From: Candidatus Omnitrophota bacterium
GTDB lineage: Bacteria > Omnitrophota > Gorgyraeia > B26-G9
Length of the DNA: 8,821 nt
Assembly (NCBI GenBank): GCA_030630245.1
Contig: DAOVNL010000019.1
Coordinates: 1-8,821 of the forward strand
Direction of reading: 5' to 3'
The translations under genes were made by a program, and so were the position numbers. The notes beneath the pieces were generated by a model. The model had not been told where the DNA came from, did not search any database, and was given only the letters and a program-made list of their open reading frames with translations. How positions within the stretch are numbered: the first letter of the stretch is position 1; every line of letters starts with the position of its first letter. Shown here in pieces: positions 6,389 to 8,821 of the stretch.

Positions 6389-6934
6389 TTATTTTAAATA
6401 AGCCTTGATGATCTTCTGTTCTTCCACCGGCTTATCCATAGCGCCTGTCTTTGTATTTTCTATTTTCTCGACCACATCGTATTTTGAGATAACCTCTCCG
6501 AAAATAGTATGGCGCATATTCAGCCAGGGGGTAGGAACTGTAGTGATAAAAAACTGGCTTCCATTAGTACCAGGCCCGGCATTGGCCATAGCCAGTATTC
6601 CCCTTTTGTCAAAAGTCACTTCCTTTTTTACCTCATCCTCAAACGGTTTACCCCAGACAGATTCACCGCCGCGGCCTGTGCCTGTGGGGTCTCCGCCCTG
6701 GATCATAAAATTCTTTATTATACGGTGAAAGATTATACCGTCATAATAGCCTTTTTCAACAAGTTTTCTAAAATTTTCGCAAGTCTTAGGCGCAATTTCC
6801 GGCATTAACTGAATCTCAATATTTCCCTGATTTGTCTCTAAAACAACCACGTTCTTCTCCTCCTGCATATTTTCGGCATTCGCATTGACAATAAGAAACC
6901 CGGCAAATAATAAGCTCAGAATTAGTCTCTTCAT
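6389..6934 (-). CDS. Exported cyclophilin-type peptidyl-prolyl cis-trans isomerase
   Basis: A 181-residue cyclophilin with an N-terminal signal peptide (residues 1-20, ending in NANA before ENMQ), so it should act in the periplasm on folding proteins. The cyclophilin core is complete. [13 protein letters not shown] (69-81) supplies the catalytic Arg71 with Phe76 and Gln79. NGSQFFITT (124-132) supplies Gln127 and Phe129. [13 protein letters not shown] (136-148) supplies Trp137 and His142. These match the active-site residues of human cyclophilin A. Presence of the Trp, often Phe in E. coli-type enzymes, is of the cyclosporin-binding kind. The start at 6934 has a GGGAG site six bases away and follows the PilZ gene by 11 bases, so the two form an operon that ends at the hairpin at 6334-6365. 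It resembles PpiA/PpiB, but I assign no symbol. Confidence 0.93.
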   Translation of the reverse strand: MKRLILSLLFAGFLIVNANAENMQEEKNVVVLETNQGNIEIQLMPEIAPKTCENFRKLVEKGYYDGIIFHRIIKNFMIQGGDPTGTGRGGESVWGKPFEDEVKKEVTFDKRGILAMANAGPGTNGSQFFITTVPTPWLNMRHTIFGEVISKYDVVEKIENTKTGAMDKPVEEQKIIKAYLK

Positions 6935-6945
6935 TAAGCTCTCCC

Positions 6946-7620
6946 TTAGTTTAACTTACAGTAATTTTCAATAAATTTAGAGATCTTATCTATCCCGGCA
7001 GCATCAAGCTCAGTATAGATAATTCCTACCGCAAAGCCGTCCTTATCCCTTTCCTTTCTTACCCAAATAACCCGCGCTTTAAATTCAATGGCCTCCTGGT
7101 CTTGGGGCAGAAAAAGAGTCAGCTTAATACATGCGCCCAATTCTATCTTATTAACCAAAGCCAGCTTCATACCGCCATGGCTTATATCAACTGTCTTGGC
7201 GGGAAACCTGACGCTCGAATCACTTAAATCGCTTATAACAATATCGGTATTTAACGCGCAGCGGATAAACTTTCTGCTTTCATCCACATTTTTTGCATGC
7301 TCATGTATGAATTTTAACAAGCGCTCTTTAACTTCAGCGTCATTGTGGTAAAACTTCACTCCTGTTGCGAATTTATTGCCAAGGCTTGAAAGCTGCCAGA
7401 GAACTTTTCCTTCTAAATTGATCCTGGCAAAACCATCAGGCAGAGAGATTTTCATCTGGAGCATTTGTTCTTTTTCAAGCTTCGTTTCAGAGTAAAAATT
7501 AATCCCGCTAAGACTCATATCCTTGATCTCAACAATCTCCATTTTGCCGCTGCTGTTTTTAACCCTGACTTCGACTGATTGCAAGTCCTTAACTCTTACA
7601 AACTTTCGCCGCTCTTCCAC
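6946..7620 (-). CDS. Tandem PilZ-domain protein, likely c-di-GMP receptor
   Basis: A 224-residue cytoplasmic protein made of two PilZ domains. Domain 1 (about 1-108) has the RxxxR motif RKFVR at 5-9 and DxSxxG as DMSLSG at 34-39. Domain 2 (about 112-224) has RKFIR at 116-120 and DISHGG at 145-150. Both motif pairs, which bind intercalated c-di-GMP in PilZ proteins, are intact, so each domain could bind. There is no fused output domain, so it probably acts by protein contact, for example on pili, motility or exopolysaccharide machinery. The start is a GTG at 7620 with an AGGAT site about six bases upstream; no ATG fits, since RKFVR lies at the very N-terminus. It is the first gene of an operon with the cyclophilin. 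Together with the GEMM-I riboswitch it shows that c-di-GMP signalling matters in this organism. Confidence 0.93.
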   Translation of the reverse strand: MEERRKFVRVKDLQSVEVRVKNSSGKMEIVEIKDMSLSGINFYSETKLEKEQMLQMKISLPDGFARINLEGKVLWQLSSLGNKFATGVKFYHNDAEVKERLLKFIHEHAKNVDESRKFIRCALNTDIVISDLSDSSVRFPAKTVDISHGGMKLALVNKIELGACIKLTLFLPQDQEAIEFKARVIWVRKERDKDGFAVGIIYTELDAAGIDKISKFIENYCKLN

Positions 7621-7674
7621 CGTTGATCCTTTCTTTAAGTAAAGTTGCCCTTATATTAAATACTCTAAAAATAT

Positions 7675-7680
7675 ATTATA
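7675..7680 (-). promoter_or_regulatory. Candidate -10 box for the PilZ operon
   Basis: A perfect TATAAT on the minus strand lies 55-60 bases before the GTG start of the PilZ gene, in a very AT-rich stretch. No recognisable -35 hexamer or TG extension is present, and such matches arise easily in AT-rich DNA, so this is a weak prediction. Confidence 0.3.
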
Positions 7681-7727
7681 ACGTTATTTTAAAGTAATTT
7701 ATACTTATTTTTTTTACTTCTCCGCCA

Positions 7728-7901
7728 TCAATCCTGCCCTTGTTTGCTTTCAAGCAGTTTAGCTATGCGTTCAAGCAGATTCACAATAACCGCAATATTT
7801 TTTTTCATAAACACAGGAAAGAAAACCAAATAACACGCAAGGCCTATCCCTACAACTGTTCAAATCAAGATCAAGGCTTTTAATAAACCGTTAAAACCCA
7901 T
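7728..7901 (-). pseudogene. Small single-span membrane protein gene interrupted by TGA
   Basis: A 58-codon frame from ATG at 7901 to TGA at 7728, broken by one in-frame TGA at codon 14 (7862-7860). The translation reads MGFNGLLKALILI, stop, TVVGIGLACYLVFFPVF, then a cationic and amphipathic helix MKKNIAVIVNLLERIAKLLE. Read through, it is a coherent small membrane protein: one span at about 8-31 and a Leu-heptad-like C-terminal helix. A GAGG ribosome site lies nine bases before the ATG. Trp (TGG) would fit naturally inside the span at codon 14. It follows the DUF4177-like frame by 35 bases. It may be a nonsense-mutated gene, an assembly or base-call error, a recoded codon, or a shorter protein restarting downstream. 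I do not recognise a family. Confidence 0.5.
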
Positions 7902-7936
7902 TTCCCTTTTCCTCAGGTTTACGATAATTAAAGATT

Positions 7937-8080
7937 TTATTGAATAGTCCGCTTAAAATAATGTCAGCACCATCATATTTCCACAAGCTCCCACCCTTGA
8001 GCGCCGAAATCGTTGAGGATTTTTGTGATTCTTAAGCTTAACCCCCAGATAAAAACACATTTATATTCATATGAATACAT
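7937..8080 (-). pseudogene. DUF4177-like small protein gene with two in-frame TGA codons
   Basis: A 48-codon frame from ATG at 8080 to TAA at 7937. Residues 1-35 read MYSYEYKCVFIWG, then a helix RITKILNDFGAQ, then GWELVEI; a TGA (codon 36, 7975-7973), WC, a second TGA (codon 39, 7966-7964) and HYFKRTIQ follow. The MYxYKxV opening, the LNxxGxxGWELV centre and the FKR ending are the layout of DUF4177 proteins (about 50-60 residues), so the part after the stops looks like genuine coding sequence in the same frame. Both TGAs sit where Trp would give WWCWHYFKR. A GAGGT ribosome site lies six bases before the ATG, and the gene starts 17 bases after the preceding stop, as in an operon. If the stops are real, only a 35-residue truncated product is made. 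Function of DUF4177 is unknown. Confidence 0.6.
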
Positions 8081-8097
8081 TTTAACCTCGCATGCGT

Positions 8098-8466
8098 TTA
8101 TCTGCTTTTCTCATCTGCCTGCCGCTCAATCTGCTTCTTTTTATTCAAAAATTCCTTTCGCAGCTTTCTCCTTGATGTGTCCTGCAGCAGCTCTCTGAAC
8201 GAAAGTGTTTTATCTTTTGCTGTCGGATTTAATTTAACCCAGATTTCGTCAGAATAATCACCCACCACTTCAGGAGAAGTTAGAAATAAGACGCCTGTCT
8301 TTTCATCAAAAACATATACTTCCCTTGTTTGCGGATGTGTTTGAAACGAAAACCGATTATTATTCTGATTTTGCATTAATAGATTGAGAATTAATATCAA
8401 TACAACTGCGATAATACTAAGCAAAACATTTGTCAATGCTTTACGCATAGGCAAATCCCTTTCCAT
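8098..8466 (-). CDS. Small single-span membrane protein of unknown function
   Basis: A 122-residue protein with one strongly hydrophobic segment at about residues 14-31 (NVLLSIIAVVLILILNLL), a Gln/Asn-rich linker, a short beta-like region containing VYVFDEKTGVLFLTSPE, and a highly charged Lys/Arg/Glu C-terminal helix (about 91-122). The DxxTG turn between two hydrophobic strands resembles a motif in other small membrane-anchored proteins, but I recognise no named family. The ATG at 8466 has a GGAAGG site five bases upstream and lies 14 bases after the nitroreductase stop. A second ATG at 8448, giving MRKAL, is also possible with an AGGGA site. The close spacing suggests an operon with the nitroreductase upstream and the DUF4177-like frame downstream. 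Confidence 0.75.
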   Translation of the reverse strand: MERDLPMRKALTNVLLSIIAVVLILILNLLMQNQNNNRFSFQTHPQTREVYVFDEKTGVLFLTSPEVVGDYSDEIWVKLNPTAKDKTLSFRELLQDTSRRKLRKEFLNKKKQIERQADEKSR

Positions 8467-8480
8467 AAAGTCCTTCCCAA

Positions 8481-8821
8481 TTAAAAATTCTCCCAGTGCA
8501 GCACCTGCTCTGTTGAGCGTTTTTTTACCTGGCCTTCTTCATTAAGCGACAGCCCCAGCGAAACAATACTAACCAGCTTTAGATCTGCCGGCGCATTCAG
8601 AAGCATACCTAAATCCTTAGCATAATCCTTTTTATCGCCGGCAATCCAGCAAGCCCCTAGCCCCGCGTCAGCGGCCGCAAGCAGAATATTTTCCGTTGCC
8701 GCGCACCCGTCTTCAAGATAATATTTGGTGAATTTACAAAAAATTACTATCGCCGCAGCGGCATTTTCAATAAACCTTCCGTTTTCAGCAACATTCGCCA
8801 GCTTTTTTAATACGCTGCTAT
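8481..8821 (-). CDS. Nitroreductase family protein (C-terminal part)
   Basis: The last 112 residues of a protein whose start lies beyond the window edge; the first complete codon is at 8819 and the stop is TAA at 8481. The segment EDGCAATENILLAAADAGLGACWIAG is the conserved C-terminal helix region of FMN-dependent nitroreductase-fold proteins. It is followed by an LNAPADLKLVSIVSLGLS strand, the usual region with a GxP or SLG turn, and the protein ends HWENF, like the common HWEKW ending of the family. Such enzymes bind FMN as dimers and reduce nitro compounds, quinones or flavins with NAD(P)H; the physiological substrate cannot be told. The gene leads the small genes downstream with a 14-base gap. 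Family assignment is firm, though the N-terminal FMN-phosphate-binding residues are outside the window. Confidence 0.88.
   Translation of the reverse strand, partial: SSVLKKLANVAENGRFIENAAAAIVIFCKFTKYYLEDGCAATENILLAAADAGLGACWIAGDKKDYAKDLGMLLNAPADLKLVSIVSLGLSLNEEGQVKKRSTEQVLHWENF

Noticed and set aside
6405..6808. Plus-strand open frames over the cyclophilin gene
   Set aside because: They run antisense to a well-conserved enzyme and encode no recognisable protein; they are shadows of its codon usage.
7728..8080. Genome-wide use of TGA as tryptophan
   Set aside because: The ten other coding regions are open under the standard code, with 28 Trp all TGG and no internal TGA. The oddity is confined to two small frames, so a code change for the whole genome is not supported.

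Overview
The window is an AT-rich bacterial segment in which every supportable gene lies on the minus strand. I see no rRNA, tRNA, CRISPR array, transposase or integrase. Prepilin-like proteins with an EF-hand-like loop, a PilX-like protein, a tandem PilZ protein, a DUF481 barrel, an AsmA-like anchor protein and short palindromic intergenic repeats together resemble genomes of uncultivated Gram-negative lineages such as Omnitrophota (formerly OP3). That placement is an inference from gene style; the outer-membrane protein and exported cyclophilin support only a diderm cell.

Layout in transcription order, from high to low coordinates: (i) 8821-7728 holds the C-terminal part of a nitroreductase cut by the window edge, a small single-span membrane protein, and two small reading frames, one DUF4177-like and one a single-span membrane peptide. 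These two frames are broken only by in-frame TGA codons at three positions where Trp would fit. (ii) 7620-6334 holds a tandem PilZ protein and an exported cyclophilin-type prolyl isomerase, 11 bases apart, ended by a strong hairpin terminator. (iii) 6194-4563 holds an FAH-family enzyme followed by an AsmA-like membrane-anchored protein. (iv) 4361-3630 encodes a DUF481-type outer-membrane beta-barrel. (v) 3415-745 holds an extended -10 promoter, a class I c-di-GMP (GEMM-I) riboswitch, an intrinsic terminator, a palindrome-rich leader, and then two prepilin-like genes and a PilX-like gene. (vi) 692-5 holds a separate promoter and a five-span membrane protein resembling the Yip1 family.

The main result is the riboswitch-controlled minor pilin/pseudopilin operon, which none of the protein genes reveals. 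The aptamer carries the GEMM-I conserved blocks, sits about 15 bases after a predicted transcription start and lies 25 bases before a 10-bp terminator hairpin. A 9-base segment of the aptamer repeats the 3' arm of the terminator, so the two can compete for the same partner. This suggests that c-di-GMP controls read-through into the pilin genes, probably as an OFF switch. The tandem PilZ protein about 3.7 kb away is a second likely c-di-GMP effector. The second unusual point is the pair of TGA-interrupted small genes at 8080-7728.
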